A program made the translations under genes and the position numbers. The notes beneath the pieces were generated by a model. That model was not told the origin of the DNA. It did not search any database and saw only the letters and a program-made list of their open reading frames with translations. Shown here one piece after another: positions 44,443 to 57,071 of a stretch of DNA of 64,000 nt. The stretch spans positions 121,842 through 185,841 of the forward strand of contig NZ_FRAJ01000004.1 in assembly GCF_900142285.1 (NCBI RefSeq), in the 5' to 3' direction. Positions within the stretch are counted from its first letter, which is position 1; the number at the start of each line of letters is the position of its first letter. The stretch comes from Caminicella sporogenes DSM 14501. GTDB taxonomy: Bacteria; Bacillota; Clostridia; Peptostreptococcales; Caminicellaceae.

Positions 44443-44461
44443 GTATTTCACCTTTATCAAT

Positions 44462-44812
44462 TGGTGGAGGCGAGGGGAGTCGAACCCCTGTCCGAAAGTA
44501 CTTCCCCACAAGTTTCTCCGAGCGCAGTCATTGTTTTTTTGTCTCGCCTTCAAAATCGCCCAATGACAGGCTATCTTGAAGACCAGTCTCAATTAATTCA
44601 CTTTAAGGTCGAGACACCCCTTAAAGCGGTTCCCCGCTAAACCGACGCCCAAATCCTAAGCTGCGGGTCGCTTAGGCTGGACGAGCTGCGATATTAGGCA
44701 GCTAAAGCGTAATTTTCGTTTGCGTTTATTTTTAATGCCACTTTTTACGTTGCTTGGCAACAACGGCTCGCTACTTGTGGTTTCGTACCCCCGTCGAAAC
44801 CAATACGCCCCC
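44462..44812 (-). ncRNA. ssrA: Transfer-messenger RNA (tmRNA)
   Basis: 351 nt. The 5' end GGGGGCGTATTGG pairs with the 3' end CGCCTCCACCA (one G-U) to make the tRNA-like acceptor, and the T-arm GGGGTTCGACTCCCC lies just before the 3' CCA, which is encoded. The mRNA-like part encodes a tag ending ANENYALAA followed by TAA, typical of proteolysis tags. Pseudoknot regions are GC-rich compared with the genome. It rescues stalled ribosomes together with SmpB, encoded immediately upstream with a 52-base gap. Confidence 0.97.
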
Positions 44813-44864
44813 TTGATATAAAAACTACTATGCAGTTTTATAATTAAATATTAAAAATAAACAT

Positions 44865-45332
44865 CTAATACATCTTTTGCCTTTGTCTAAGTTCTTTTTG
44901 TATTCTTCTTTCTGCATCTCTTCTCGCTATACTCTCTCTTTTATCATACAGCTTTTTACCTTTTGCAACTGCAAGTTCAACTTTTACAAGTCCTCTTTTA
45001 GTTATATATATTTTTAATGGCACTAAAGTATATCCTCTTTGAGTAGTATACCCTATGAGCTTTCTTATTTCCCTTTTATGAAGTAAAAGTTTTCTAGGCC
45101 TAACAGGGTCAGTATTAAAAATATTACCTTTTTCATATGGACTTATATGAAGATTATGAAGTATGACTTCTCCATTATTAATCTCAGCATAACTATCTTT
45201 TAAATTAACCCTTCCAAGCCTTATTGACTTAACTTCAGTACCTTTTAAAACTATTCCGGCTTCATAGGTTTCTTCAATAAAATAATCATGTCTAGCCTTT
45301 TTATTGTTTGCTATAATTCTACCATTTGACAT
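44865..45332 (-). CDS. smpB: SsrA-binding protein SmpB
   Basis: 155 aa from the ATG at 45332; upstream TTG and GTG codons in frame give a longer form without a better ribosome site. It binds tmRNA and delivers it to stalled ribosomes. Motifs: [18 protein letters not shown] at the start, [21 protein letters not shown], and the C-terminal [10 protein letters not shown] with a basic tail that reads the empty mRNA channel. A near-perfect sigma-A promoter lies about 45 bases upstream, and the ssrA gene follows, so both RNAs may come from one transcript. Confidence 0.96.
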   Translation of the reverse strand: MSNGRIIANNKKARHDYFIEETYEAGIVLKGTEVKSIRLGRVNLKDSYAEINNGEVILHNLHISPYEKGNIFNTDPVRPRKLLLHKREIRKLIGYTTQRGYTLVPLKIYITKRGLVKVELAVAKGKKLYDKRESIARRDAERRIQKELRQRQKMY

Positions 45333-45376
45333 ATACAGCACCAACTTTTAAATATATTATTTTAGATGCAGGACTT

Positions 45377-45405
45377 ATTATAACATCAAAAATTTATAAA
45401 GTCAA
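45377..45405 (-). promoter_or_regulatory. Sigma-A promoter of smpB (and probably ssrA)
   Basis: Minus strand: -35 TTGACT (45400-45405), exactly 17 bp, then -10 TATAAT (45377-45382). It is the best match to the housekeeping consensus seen in the window. Confidence 0.85.
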
Positions 45406-45496
45406 GTCTAAAACATTCTTATCAGATATCTACTCTAGTCTATATCTTATAAAGCAGCATTACCCTAAAATAAAAAAATTACTGAAAAAATTTAAA

Positions 45497-45545
45497 AAAT
45501 AAAGAAGCAAACCTCATAAGACTTTCAAGATTTGCTTCTTTATTT
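45497..45545. terminator. Bidirectional hairpin downstream of the HAD gene
   Basis: Inverted repeat with arms 45497-45511 and 45531-45545 (core AAGAAGCAAA/TTTGCTTCTT), with A and T tracts on both sides. It isolates smpB from the upstream HAD phosphatase gene. Confidence 0.7.
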
Positions 45546-45548
45546 ATA

Positions 45549-45683
45549 TTAAATTATTCTTATATTAGCATTTACTAAATCTAAAACTTTCCAAGTATAC
45601 TTTATTCTTTGTCTTACTGCTCTAAACTCTTTACATTCATAATCTAGCATAATTTCTAATTCTTTAAATTTATCTTTTGCATT
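45549..45683 (-). pseudogene. Possible remnant of a small gene
   Basis: A minus-strand frame is open for about 44 codons to a TAA at 45549-45551 and reads like real protein (KDKFKELEIMLDYECKEF then RAVRQRIKYTWKVLDL). It has no start codon with a ribosome site: an in-frame TAA sits just upstream of 45683, and the nearest ATG in another frame runs into a stop after eight codons. It lies in the otherwise empty 400-base gap between smpB and the HAD gene. It could be a decayed small helical protein or chance. Confidence 0.3.
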
Positions 45684-45744
45684 TTATTATCTAGAATAAT
45701 TTTAATATAAAATAAAAGCCCTAACTTCTATTTGACATCAACTG

Positions 45745-46560
45745 TTAAAACATAAATTTATAAATCACCTTTGCAACTCCATCATTATCATTTGTATCTG
45801 TAATATAATCTGCTATTTTCTTAACCTTTTCTTCAGCATTTGCCATAGCTACTCCAAGACCTGCATATTCTATCATACTTATATCATTTTCATTATCTCC
45901 AACAGCTATTATTTCTTCTCTTTTAATACCTAATGAATCGGCAAGTTTTTTTACAGCATTTCCTTTACTTACTCCACTATTCATTATATCAAGCATATTT
46001 GTCAAAGATTTACGAACTTCTATTGTCTTTTCTTTATTTAAAATTTCAGCAATTTGGTCTAAAAGTTTTATATCATCTGTTTGAATACTAAATTTATATA
46101 TAATTTCTCTTTCAACAATTTCTCTGCTGTCTTTTATAATTTTTATCTTTATTGTATCTTCTTCTTTAATCGTTTTAGCCCATTCTGAAAAATATAATAT
46201 TTTATATTCCATTCTCTCTCCAAATATTGTATCTTCACTGTAAAAATGAAAATATAAATCATGTTCTCTACATATATCTATAATTTTATAGCTGTCTTCT
46301 TTTGAAATTGGATTTCCATATATTTTTTTATCATCTCTTAAATCCTTAACAACTGCACCGTTGCAACATATTATAGGCGTTACTATACCTAAATGCTTAG
46401 CATATACTTTAGCAGTAGTATATATTCTACCAGTTGCTATGGCAATATGCCCTCCTTTTTCTAATAGCTTTTTCATAGCTTTCTTATTTTCATCAGAAAC
46501 ATTCCCTTGACTATTGAGTAGAGTTCCATCCATATCTGTAACTATTAGTTTATATTTCAT
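45745..46560 (-). CDS. Cof-type HAD-superfamily hydrolase
   Basis: 271 aa, full length for the Cof/YkrA group (HAD IIB). Motif I TDMDGTLLNS (nucleophile Asp9, acid Asp11), motif II IATGR (Thr43), motif III Lys199-region (SKGNAVKKLAD) and motif IV VGDNENDISM are all present. These cytosolic phosphatases act on sugar phosphates, FMN or other small phosphorylated metabolites; the substrate cannot be assigned. AGGAGGAC precedes the ATG. It lies 53 bases downstream of rnr and may be read from the same transcript. Confidence 0.9.
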   Translation of the reverse strand: MKYKLIVTDMDGTLLNSQGNVSDENKKAMKKLLEKGGHIAIATGRIYTTAKVYAKHLGIVTPIICCNGAVVKDLRDDKKIYGNPISKEDSYKIIDICREHDLYFHFYSEDTIFGERMEYKILYFSEWAKTIKEEDTIKIKIIKDSREIVEREIIYKFSIQTDDIKLLDQIAEILNKEKTIEVRKSLTNMLDIMNSGVSKGNAVKKLADSLGIKREEIIAVGDNENDISMIEYAGLGVAMANAEEKVKKIADYITDTNDNDGVAKVIYKFMF

Positions 46561-46613
46561 CTTTGTCCTCCTTTAGTTATAAGCCAACAAACTATATCTA
46601 GGTTAAGTTACTA

Positions 46614-48728
46614 CTATACAAATATAAAGTCTATTTCTCTCTGGTCAATATTAACATTTACTACTTTTACTTTAACTTCATCACCTATTCTAAATACCTT
46701 ATTAGTCCTCTCACCTCTAAACAAATAATTTTCTTCATCAAAAATATAATAATCATCTACAAGCGAACTAATTCTAACCAATCCTTCTACTGTATTTTCC
46801 AATTCTACAAAAATGCCAAATGAAACTACACCAGATATTATACCATAATATTCTTCACCTATTCTATAAGACATATATTCTGCTTTCTTTAAATCATCTG
46901 TTTCCCTTTCAGCTTCAACTGCAAGTCTCTCTCTTTCAGATGAACGGTCAGCAGCATTTGCAACTATATTTTTTAATCTCGCAATTCTATTTTGGTTAAG
47001 CTTATTTTTAAGCATTTCCTTTATAATTCTATGTATTTGAAGGTCTGGATACCTCCTAATTGGCGATGTAAAATGACAGTAATAATTAGAAGCCAATCCA
47101 AAGTGTCCTAAATTTTCTGGAGAATACCTAGCTTGTTTTAAAGAACGAAGCATTATAGTACTTATTATGTGTTCTTCTTTTGTCCCTTTTACTTTATTAA
47201 ATAATTCCTGTAAAGTCTTAGGATGTATTTCAGTAGATATTCCCTTCAAATGATACCCAAAGTTATGTATGAATTTGTTGAAATTTTCTATTTTTTCCAT
47301 ATCAGGTTCTTCATGAACTCTATATACAAAAGGTAATTTAAGCCAATACATATGCTCTGCTACTGTTTCATTACAAACTATCATAAATTCTTCTATTATC
47401 CTATTTGCTATTCTCCTTTCAGCTTTTTTTATTTCAATTGGTTTTCCATTTTCATCTAATATAATCTTAGCTTCTGGAAAATCAAAATCTATACTCCCTC
47501 TCATCTCTTTCTTTTTCTTCAAAATCATTGCCAATTCTTGCATAAGTTTAAAATCTTCAACTAAATAATCATACTTTTTAATAAGTTTAGAATCATTCTT
47601 TTCAAGAATATCAGACACATCTGTATATGTCATTCTTTCCTTTGTCTTTATAACACTTTCACATATTTCATGGTCTACAACATTTCCTTTTTTGTCTATC
47701 TCCATAAATACAGATAAAGTTAATCTATCCACCTTAGGATTTAAACTACATATTCCATTTGAAAGTTTTTTAGGAAGCATAGGTATTACCCTATCAACTA
47801 AATAAACACTTGTACCTCTCTTTAAAGCTTCTTTATCTAAATGACTTCCTTCTTTTACATAATGAGTAACATCTGCAATATGAACACCTAATCTATAATT
47901 TCCATTATCTAACTTCTCAATTGATACTGCATCATCAAGGTCTTTAGCATCAGCTCCATCTATTGTAACAATGTTCATACCTCTTAAATCTCTTCTTTTA
48001 GCTATTTCTTCTTCCGATACAGTATCTGGAATACTTTCAGCTTCTTTTAAAACTTTTTTAGGAAATTCTTCTGGAAGATTATATTTTCTAATAATTGATA
48101 CTATATCTGTGCCTACATCATCTTTATGTCCTAAAACTTCTATAACTTTTCCTTCAGGATTTCTTCTGGGTTCAGGCCATCTAGTTATTTGAACTACTAC
48201 TTTATAATTGTCCTCTGCTCCATTAAATTCATTTTTAGGCACATATATATCAAAATTTATCCTTTTATCATCTGGTACTACAAAACCAAAATTCCTGCTA
48301 CTCTCAAATGTACCAACAATCTTTTTATTTGCTCTTTCTAAAATTCTAATTATTTCACCTTCCGGTCTTTTTCCATTTCCACCCCTTCTAATTAGCCTGC
48401 ATATCACTCTGTCATTATGCATTGCACCGTTTATATCACTCGCTGGTATAAATATATCATCTATATCCATATTATCAGGAATTACAAATCCAAATCCCTT
48501 TTGAGTACATTGAAGCCTTCCAACAGCAAGATTTATCCTTTCAGGTACTGCATATCTCTTCTTTTTAGTTTTAATTATTAAACCTTCCTTTTCCATATCA
48601 TCTAAAAGGCTTAAAAAAATTCCCATTTCAATTGGCTGTATGTCAAATACTTTTGCTAATTCTATATCTAACATGGGATTATAAGCTTTTTCTCTCATAA
48701 ATTCTATTATTTTTTCCTTCGTTATCAA
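46614..48728 (-). CDS. rnr: Ribonuclease R
   Basis: 704 aa; start is TTG with GGAGGG seven bases upstream. 3'-5' exoribonuclease for structured RNA, also linked to tmRNA-mediated decay. N-terminal winged helix (1-60), two cold-shock domains (about 65-215: GRLQCTQKGFGFVIPD and VGTFESSRNFGFVVPD), and an RNB catalytic domain with the four-Asp motif DGADAKDLDDAV near 255. The S1 domain near 625-700 ends at the protein end. It lacks the long basic C-terminal tail of Escherichia coli RNase R, in keeping with a shorter clostridial form. The neighbourhood with smpB and ssrA is a conserved functional grouping. Confidence 0.95.
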   Translation of the reverse strand: MITKEKIIEFMREKAYNPMLDIELAKVFDIQPIEMGIFLSLLDDMEKEGLIIKTKKKRYAVPERINLAVGRLQCTQKGFGFVIPDNMDIDDIFIPASDINGAMHNDRVICRLIRRGGNGKRPEGEIIRILERANKKIVGTFESSRNFGFVVPDDKRINFDIYVPKNEFNGAEDNYKVVVQITRWPEPRRNPEGKVIEVLGHKDDVGTDIVSIIRKYNLPEEFPKKVLKEAESIPDTVSEEEIAKRRDLRGMNIVTIDGADAKDLDDAVSIEKLDNGNYRLGVHIADVTHYVKEGSHLDKEALKRGTSVYLVDRVIPMLPKKLSNGICSLNPKVDRLTLSVFMEIDKKGNVVDHEICESVIKTKERMTYTDVSDILEKNDSKLIKKYDYLVEDFKLMQELAMILKKKKEMRGSIDFDFPEAKIILDENGKPIEIKKAERRIANRIIEEFMIVCNETVAEHMYWLKLPFVYRVHEEPDMEKIENFNKFIHNFGYHLKGISTEIHPKTLQELFNKVKGTKEEHIISTIMLRSLKQARYSPENLGHFGLASNYYCHFTSPIRRYPDLQIHRIIKEMLKNKLNQNRIARLKNIVANAADRSSERERLAVEAERETDDLKKAEYMSYRIGEEYYGIISGVVSFGIFVELENTVEGLVRISSLVDDYYIFDEENYLFRGERTNKVFRIGDEVKVKVVNVNIDQREIDFIFV

Positions 48729-48859
48729 TTTAATCCCTCCACACTTTTTCTAAATATATCTAATAATATTTTACCCACAGATTTCAATAAAATACCACTT
48801 GTATTATATGTATTATATCATAAATATTAAAAAGGCATGATAAACTTTCTTAAAATATA

Positions 48860-48897
48860 AAAGCCTACTATCCATTTTAAAATGAATAGTAGGCTTT
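48860..48897. terminator. Palindromic terminator between hppA and rnr
   Basis: A long near-perfect palindrome: arms AAAGCCTACTAT/ATAGTAGGCTTT (48860-48871, 48886-48897) around an inner palindrome CATTTTAAAATG. It ends the secG-hppA unit. Confidence 0.75.
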
Positions 48898-48909
48898 GCT
48901 TCTATCAAA

Positions 48910-50892
48910 TTAGAAATTTAAAAATCCACCTATTTTATTAAATAATGGTGCAAATACTAATGAAACTATTGTCATAAGTTTTATTAAAATGTTTATAGAT
49001 GGTCCTGAAGTATCTTTGAATGGGTCTCCAACTGTATCTCCAACAACCGCTGCTTTATGTGGCTCACTACCTTTACCGCCATGATGACCTTCTTCTATAT
49101 ACTTCTTAGCATTATCCCAAGCACCACCAGCATTAGCCATAAATATAGCCATTAAAACTCCAGTAACTAATGCACCAGCTAACAATCCTCCTAATGCCTC
49201 TTTACCAAGAACTAATCCTGTAACTATAGGTGCTAATACTGCCATTATACCAGGAATAAGCATTTCTTTTAATGCTGCTGCAGTACTGATGTCAACACAT
49301 TTAGCATATTCTGGCTTACTTTTACCTTCCATAATACCTGGAATTTCTCTAAATTGTCTTCTAACTTCTTCAATCATTTGATTTGCAGCTTTACCAACAG
49401 ATTCCATTGTCATAGCTGAGAATAAGAATGGAAGCATACCGCCTATTAATAAACCAACCACAACAACTGGATTTAATAAATCAATTTTGCTTAATTTAGC
49501 AACTTCTGAATATGAAGCAAATAAAGCTAATGCAGTTAATGCTGCTGAACCAATAGCAAATCCCTTACCTATAGCAGCTGTTGTATTACCAACTGCATCA
49601 AGTTTATCAGTTATTTTTCTAACCTTGCCAGGAAGTTCGCACATTTCTGCTATACCACCAGCATTATCAGCAATAGGTCCATATGCATCAACTGCTACAG
49701 TCATACCAGCTGTTGAAAGCATACCTACTGCTGCAAGTGCAATACCATATAATCCCATAAACTTATATGAAATAAGTATGCCTAAAGCTATGCACAACAT
49801 TGGATAAGCTGTTGAAAGCATACCTACTGCTAAACCACTTATAATATTTGTAGCTGCACCTGTTTCTGATTGTCTTGCAATTTTTTTAACTGAAGCATAA
49901 TCTCCTGAAGTATACATTTCTGTAAGTTGTCCAATTATCAATCCAACTATCAAACCTGAAGTTATTGCCCAAAATGCATTTAAACTATTAAACATCATTC
50001 TGCTTAAGAAAAATGCAGATATAATTACTATAATACCACTTACATATGTACCAAGTTTTAAAGCTTTATGCGGGTCAGAATTTTCATCACCTTTAACAAA
50101 CATTGAACCAATAATAGATGCTATAATTCCAAGAGATGCTAATGCTAATGGAAAAGCTGCTCCATTAACTCCAAATGCAATCATACCAAGAGTAATTGCA
50201 GAAATGATTGAACCAACATAAGATTCGAAAAGGTCTGCACCCATACCTGCAACGTCACCAACATTATCTCCAACATTATCTGCTATAACAGCTGGATTTC
50301 TTGGATCGTCTTCAGGTATTCCAGCTTCTACCTTACCAACTAAATCTGCTCCTACGTCTGCCGCTTTAGTATAGATACCTCCACCAACACGTCCAAACAA
50401 TGCAATTGAAGAAGCACCTAAACCAAAACCTGTAATAATTGAAGGCTTACCAATTAGTAAATATAATCCTCCAACTCCAAGAAGTCCTAAACCAACAACA
50501 GACATACCCATAACAGCTCCACCAGAAAATGCAACTGAAAGAGCTTTATTCATGCCAAATTCCTTAGCAGCATTAGCAGTTCTAACATTTGCTTTAGTTG
50601 CAACTCTCATTCCAAAGAAACCTGCCAAAGCTGAAAAAGATGCACCTATTAAGAAACAAACAGCTGTCAACCAATCAATTCCAAATCCAACAGCTAAAAA
50701 TACTATTAGTGCAAATATAGCCAATGACTTATATTCTCTAGTCAAAAATGCCATAGCTCCTTCTTGGATATAAGATGAAATTTCTTTCATCCTATCTGTG
50801 CCAACATCTACTTTATTAATTTTAGAAGTTAGCATAAAAGCAAATAGCAAAGCTATTACTCCTATGATTGGGGCTAAAACAAAAAAGTTCAT
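48910..50892 (-). CDS. hppA: Membrane-bound ion-pumping pyrophosphatase, K+-stimulated type
   Basis: 660 aa with about 16 membrane helices. It couples PPi hydrolysis to H+ or Na+ export. The substrate-binding [23 protein letters not shown] segment and the [24 protein letters not shown] block lie near residues 180-225, and the C-terminal [15 protein letters not shown] block is intact. [12 protein letters not shown] has Ala at the position where K+-independent enzymes have Lys, which marks the K+-dependent class, in which both Na+ and H+ pumps occur; I cannot tell which here. It lies 32 bases after secG. It would recover energy from biosynthetic PPi, alongside the PPi-type phosphofructokinase at 39769-41010. 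Confidence 0.95.
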   Translation of the reverse strand: MNFFVLAPIIGVIALLFAFMLTSKINKVDVGTDRMKEISSYIQEGAMAFLTREYKSLAIFALIVFLAVGFGIDWLTAVCFLIGASFSALAGFFGMRVATKANVRTANAAKEFGMNKALSVAFSGGAVMGMSVVGLGLLGVGGLYLLIGKPSIITGFGLGASSIALFGRVGGGIYTKAADVGADLVGKVEAGIPEDDPRNPAVIADNVGDNVGDVAGMGADLFESYVGSIISAITLGMIAFGVNGAAFPLALASLGIIASIIGSMFVKGDENSDPHKALKLGTYVSGIIVIISAFFLSRMMFNSLNAFWAITSGLIVGLIIGQLTEMYTSGDYASVKKIARQSETGAATNIISGLAVGMLSTAYPMLCIALGILISYKFMGLYGIALAAVGMLSTAGMTVAVDAYGPIADNAGGIAEMCELPGKVRKITDKLDAVGNTTAAIGKGFAIGSAALTALALFASYSEVAKLSKIDLLNPVVVVGLLIGGMLPFLFSAMTMESVGKAANQMIEEVRRQFREIPGIMEGKSKPEYAKCVDISTAAALKEMLIPGIMAVLAPIVTGLVLGKEALGGLLAGALVTGVLMAIFMANAGGAWDNAKKYIEEGHHGGKGSEPHKAAVVGDTVGDPFKDTSGPSINILIKLMTIVSLVFAPLFNKIGGFLNF

Positions 50893-50924
50893 TTAACTGT
50901 CCTCCTCACTAATCTATTTTTTAA

Positions 50925-51158
50925 CTAACCTTGTAAATAAACTAATATTAAAGAACAAATAATAAAAAATGTAGCTCCTAATTTTGTAACTCTTGCTAGT
51001 AATGCATCATAACCTCTAGCTTTCTGCTTTCCAAAGAGCTGTTCTGCTCCACCAGCTATAGAACCAGATAAACCAGCACTTTTACCTGATTGTAATAATA
51101 TACTAACTATTAAAATCAAACTAGATATTACTTGTAATATCATAAATAAAGTCTTCAA
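50925..51158 (-). CDS. secG: Protein translocase subunit SecG
   Basis: 77 aa from a TTG at 51158, seven bases after AGGAGG; an in-frame GTG at 51167 lies inside that site. Two transmembrane helices (about 3-22 and 55-75) flank the conserved cytosolic loop LLQSGKSAGLSGSIAGGAEQLFGKQKARGYDALLARVTK. It supports SecYE-mediated export. It follows eno at some distance, a common clostridial order, and precedes hppA. Confidence 0.93.
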   Translation of the reverse strand: MKTLFMILQVISSLILIVSILLQSGKSAGLSGSIAGGAEQLFGKQKARGYDALLARVTKLGATFFIICSLILVYLQG

Positions 51159-51265
51159 ACACTCCACCTCCTATCCTTAATCAACAAACATATTTTAACA
51201 TAGGCTTTTAGTAAAATCAATAAATTTTAACAATCGTAAAGTAAAAACCTTTTCTTAAAGAATTT

Positions 51266-51302
51266 AATAAGAGGGCAGGCTATTAAAACCTTCCCTCTTA
51301 TT
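51266..51302 (-). terminator. Terminator after eno
   Basis: Inverted repeat AATAAGAGGG/CCCTCTTATT (51266-51275, 51293-51302) with an extra AGG/CCT pairing inside, between eno and secG. Confidence 0.75.
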
Positions 51303-51335
51303 ATTATTGCTAAATTTTAGTAATATATACTCTTA

Positions 51336-52652
<1,317 letters not shown>

Positions 52653-52765
52653 TTAATTTAAATTTAAATATAAACTATGATTATTCTTATTTTAAATCAA
52701 TAGCTACTAATTTTTTAGCTATCAAAATAACTAAAACAATATATTATATTAAAATTATATGCATA

Positions 52766-53512
52766 TTAAAAATTAACTATTTGTGCAAAACTTTCAGCTT
52801 TAAGACTTGCACCACCAACTAAAGCTCCATCGATATCTTCCATATTCATAATATCTTCAACATTATTAGGTTTAACACTTCCACCATATTGAATTCTTAT
52901 TTCCTCGGAAATATCTTCACCGTAAAGTTCTTTAATAGTTTCTCTAATAAATGCAATTACTTTATTTGCATCTTCTGGTGATGCAGTTAAACCTGTACCA
53001 ATAGCCCAAATAGGTTCATATGCAATAACTATTTCTTTTGCCAATTCTCTGTCTACATCTTTAAAAGCTGCTAGCACTTGTTTTTTTACTACTTCTTCTG
53101 TCTTTTCTGCTTTTCTTTCATCCAAAGTTTCTCCTACACATAATATAGGTTTAATATCATGAGCTAGAGCAGATTTAACCTTCTTATTTACTATTTCATC
53201 TGTTTCTGAAAAATACTGTCTTCTTTCAGAGTGTCCAATAATACAATAATCTATATTTAAATCTTTAAGCATAATAGGAGAAATTTCACCAGTAAATGCA
53301 CCTTTTTCTTCCCAATGCATATTTTGTGCACCTATCTTAATTTTAGTACCATTTGTAATTTCTTTTAATGTATTAAGTAATGTAAATGGAGGACAAATAA
53401 CTACTTCAACATCTGTTCCTTCTATCTTACCTTTAAATTCTTCAACAAATTCCTTTGCTTCGCTAACAGTCATATGCATCTTCCAGTTAGCTGCAATAAT
53501 AGGTACTCTCAT
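52766..53512 (-). CDS. tpiA: Triosephosphate isomerase
   Basis: 248 aa, full length. It interconverts dihydroxyacetone phosphate and glyceraldehyde-3-phosphate. Active-site residues are visible: Lys in AANWKMH (residue 11), His in CIIGHSERRQYF (about 95) and Glu in IVIAYEPIWAIGTG (about 166), with loop 6 intact and the phosphate site IQYGGSV near the end. GGGGTGAG precedes the ATG, and only 17 bases separate it from pgk. Confidence 0.97.
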   Translation of the reverse strand: MRVPIIAANWKMHMTVSEAKEFVEEFKGKIEGTDVEVVICPPFTLLNTLKEITNGTKIKIGAQNMHWEEKGAFTGEISPIMLKDLNIDYCIIGHSERRQYFSETDEIVNKKVKSALAHDIKPILCVGETLDERKAEKTEEVVKKQVLAAFKDVDRELAKEIVIAYEPIWAIGTGLTASPEDANKVIAFIRETIKELYGEDISEEIRIQYGGSVKPNNVEDIMNMEDIDGALVGGASLKAESFAQIVNF

Positions 53513-53529
53513 ATTCTCACCCCAATTTA

Positions 53530-54702
53530 TTATTTTTCAAGACAAGCTATACCCGGTAAAGTTTTACCTTCTAAGTATTCTAGTGAAGCTCCGCCACCAG
53601 TTGAAATATGTGTGAATTTATCTGCATAACCTAACTGCATTGCAGCAGCCGCACTATCTCCACCACCTATAATAGTAGTAGCATTCTCTAATTTTGCAAT
53701 AGCTTCACAAATACCCATAGTTCCTTTTGCAAAGTTCTCCATTTCAAATACTCCCATAGGTCCATTCCATACTACAGTTTTAGCATCTTTTAATTCTTTT
53801 GTAAATAATTCAACTGTAGCAGGTCCTATATCAAGACCCATCTCATCATCAGCTATTTCATCAACTGAAACAACTCTAAATTCTGTATCATTTTTAAATT
53901 CTTTTGCTGCTACAGTATCAACTGGCAGTATTAATTTATCTCCAGCTTTTTCTATTAAAGATTTAGCAAGCTCTACTTTATCATCTTCAACAAGAGATTT
54001 TCCTATATTCTTCCCTAATGCCTTTAAGAAAGTAAACATCATTCCTCCACCAACTAATATCTTGTCAGCTTTTTCAATTAAATTCTCTATTACTCCAATT
54101 TTATCTGATACTTTAGCTCCACCTAATATAGCTACTAAAGGTCTTTCTGGATTATCAACTGCTCCACCAATAAACTTAACTTCTTTTTCAATTAAAAATC
54201 CTGCAGCTGAAGGAAGATGTTGTGCTATACCAACATTTGAAGCATGATTTCTATGAGCAGTACCAAAAGCATCATTTATAAATACATCTCCAAGTGAAGC
54301 CCAATATTTCCCTAATTCAGGGTCATTCTTTGTTTCGCCTTTTTCAAATCTTGTATTTTCAAAAAGCAGTACTTCTCCTTCTTTTAAATTAGCTATAGCA
54401 TTTTCAAGCTTTTCTCCTCTTGTTGCAGGTACAAATAATACTTCTTTGCCTAAAAGCTGTGAAAGTCTTTCTGCTACTGGCTTAAGAGTCTTAGTCTTTT
54501 TATCTTCTTCTGTCTTTACTTTACCAAGATGTGAGAATAATATTACTTTTCCGCCCTGCTCTATAACATATTTAATAGTTGGAAGTGCCGCAACTATTCT
54601 GTTATCATTTGTTATTTTTCCATCTTTCATAGGAACATTAAAATCAACACGAATTAAAACTCTTTTACCTTTTAAATCAAGGTCTTTTATAGTCTTTATC
54701 AT
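53530..54702 (-). CDS. pgk: Phosphoglycerate kinase
   Basis: 390 aa, full length. It transfers phosphate from 1,3-bisphosphoglycerate to ADP. Hallmarks: [13 protein letters not shown], the substrate-binding SHLGKV and [12 protein letters not shown] regions, [12 protein letters not shown], and the C-terminal [15 protein letters not shown] with [24 protein letters not shown] precedes the ATG. A hairpin between gap and pgk may let the two genes be expressed at different levels. Confidence 0.97.
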   Translation of the reverse strand: MIKTIKDLDLKGKRVLIRVDFNVPMKDGKITNDNRIVAALPTIKYVIEQGGKVILFSHLGKVKTEEDKKTKTLKPVAERLSQLLGKEVLFVPATRGEKLENAIANLKEGEVLLFENTRFEKGETKNDPELGKYWASLGDVFINDAFGTAHRNHASNVGIAQHLPSAAGFLIEKEVKFIGGAVDNPERPLVAILGGAKVSDKIGVIENLIEKADKILVGGGMMFTFLKALGKNIGKSLVEDDKVELAKSLIEKAGDKLILPVDTVAAKEFKNDTEFRVVSVDEIADDEMGLDIGPATVELFTKELKDAKTVVWNGPMGVFEMENFAKGTMGICEAIAKLENATTIIGGGDSAAAAMQLGYADKFTHISTGGGASLEYLEGKTLPGIACLEK

Positions 54703-54742
54703 ACTATATACCTCCTGTACTATACCTCGATAAATATCTTTA

Positions 54743-54772
54743 AAAATAGCGGAACTTTTGTTCCGCTATTTT
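54743..54772 (-). terminator. Hairpin between gap and pgk
   Basis: A perfect 12-bp inverted repeat AAAATAGCGGAA/TTCCGCTATTTT with a six-base loop and a short T run on the minus strand. It could be a leaky terminator or a 3' stabiliser of the cggR-gap message. Confidence 0.75.
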
Positions 54773-54800
54773 ATTATGTATTAATAAATAACAACTAATA

Positions 54801-56889
<2,089 letters not shown>

Positions 56890-56918
56890 GTTAACACTCC
56901 TATCTTCACAGTAAGACA

Positions 56919-56955
56919 TGGTCGATATTAGTCCATATGTGCACTTTGTGTCCCG
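56919..56955 (-). promoter_or_regulatory. Candidate CggR operator
   Basis: Upstream of cggR the minus strand has CGGGAC (56950-56955), then a less perfect TGGAC and a terminal TGTC within 37 bases, reminiscent of the repeated CGGGAC/TGTC elements of the Bacillus operator. Only the first hexamer is exact. Confidence 0.4.
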
Positions 56956-57071
56956 CTTCTGTAAAAAAATATATTTTACATATAAATATTAGCATATTTA
57001 AACCATATTTATCAACCTATTTTTTTTAAATCTCTTAAATTTTAAATGCTTATTTAAATTAAAATATAAAA

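Noticed and set aside
44395..44592. 65-codon open frame on the minus strand
   Set aside because: It lies over the tmRNA 3' half and terminator; the base pattern is that of structured RNA, not protein.
48860..48897. Long palindrome after hppA as a possible replication or recombination site
   Set aside because: Its position right after a stop codon between two genes and its hairpin form are fully explained by a terminator.
49487..49807. 106-codon plus-strand frame inside hppA
   Set aside because: Antisense shadow of conserved pyrophosphatase helices, rich in Ala, Ile and Pro with no ribosome site.
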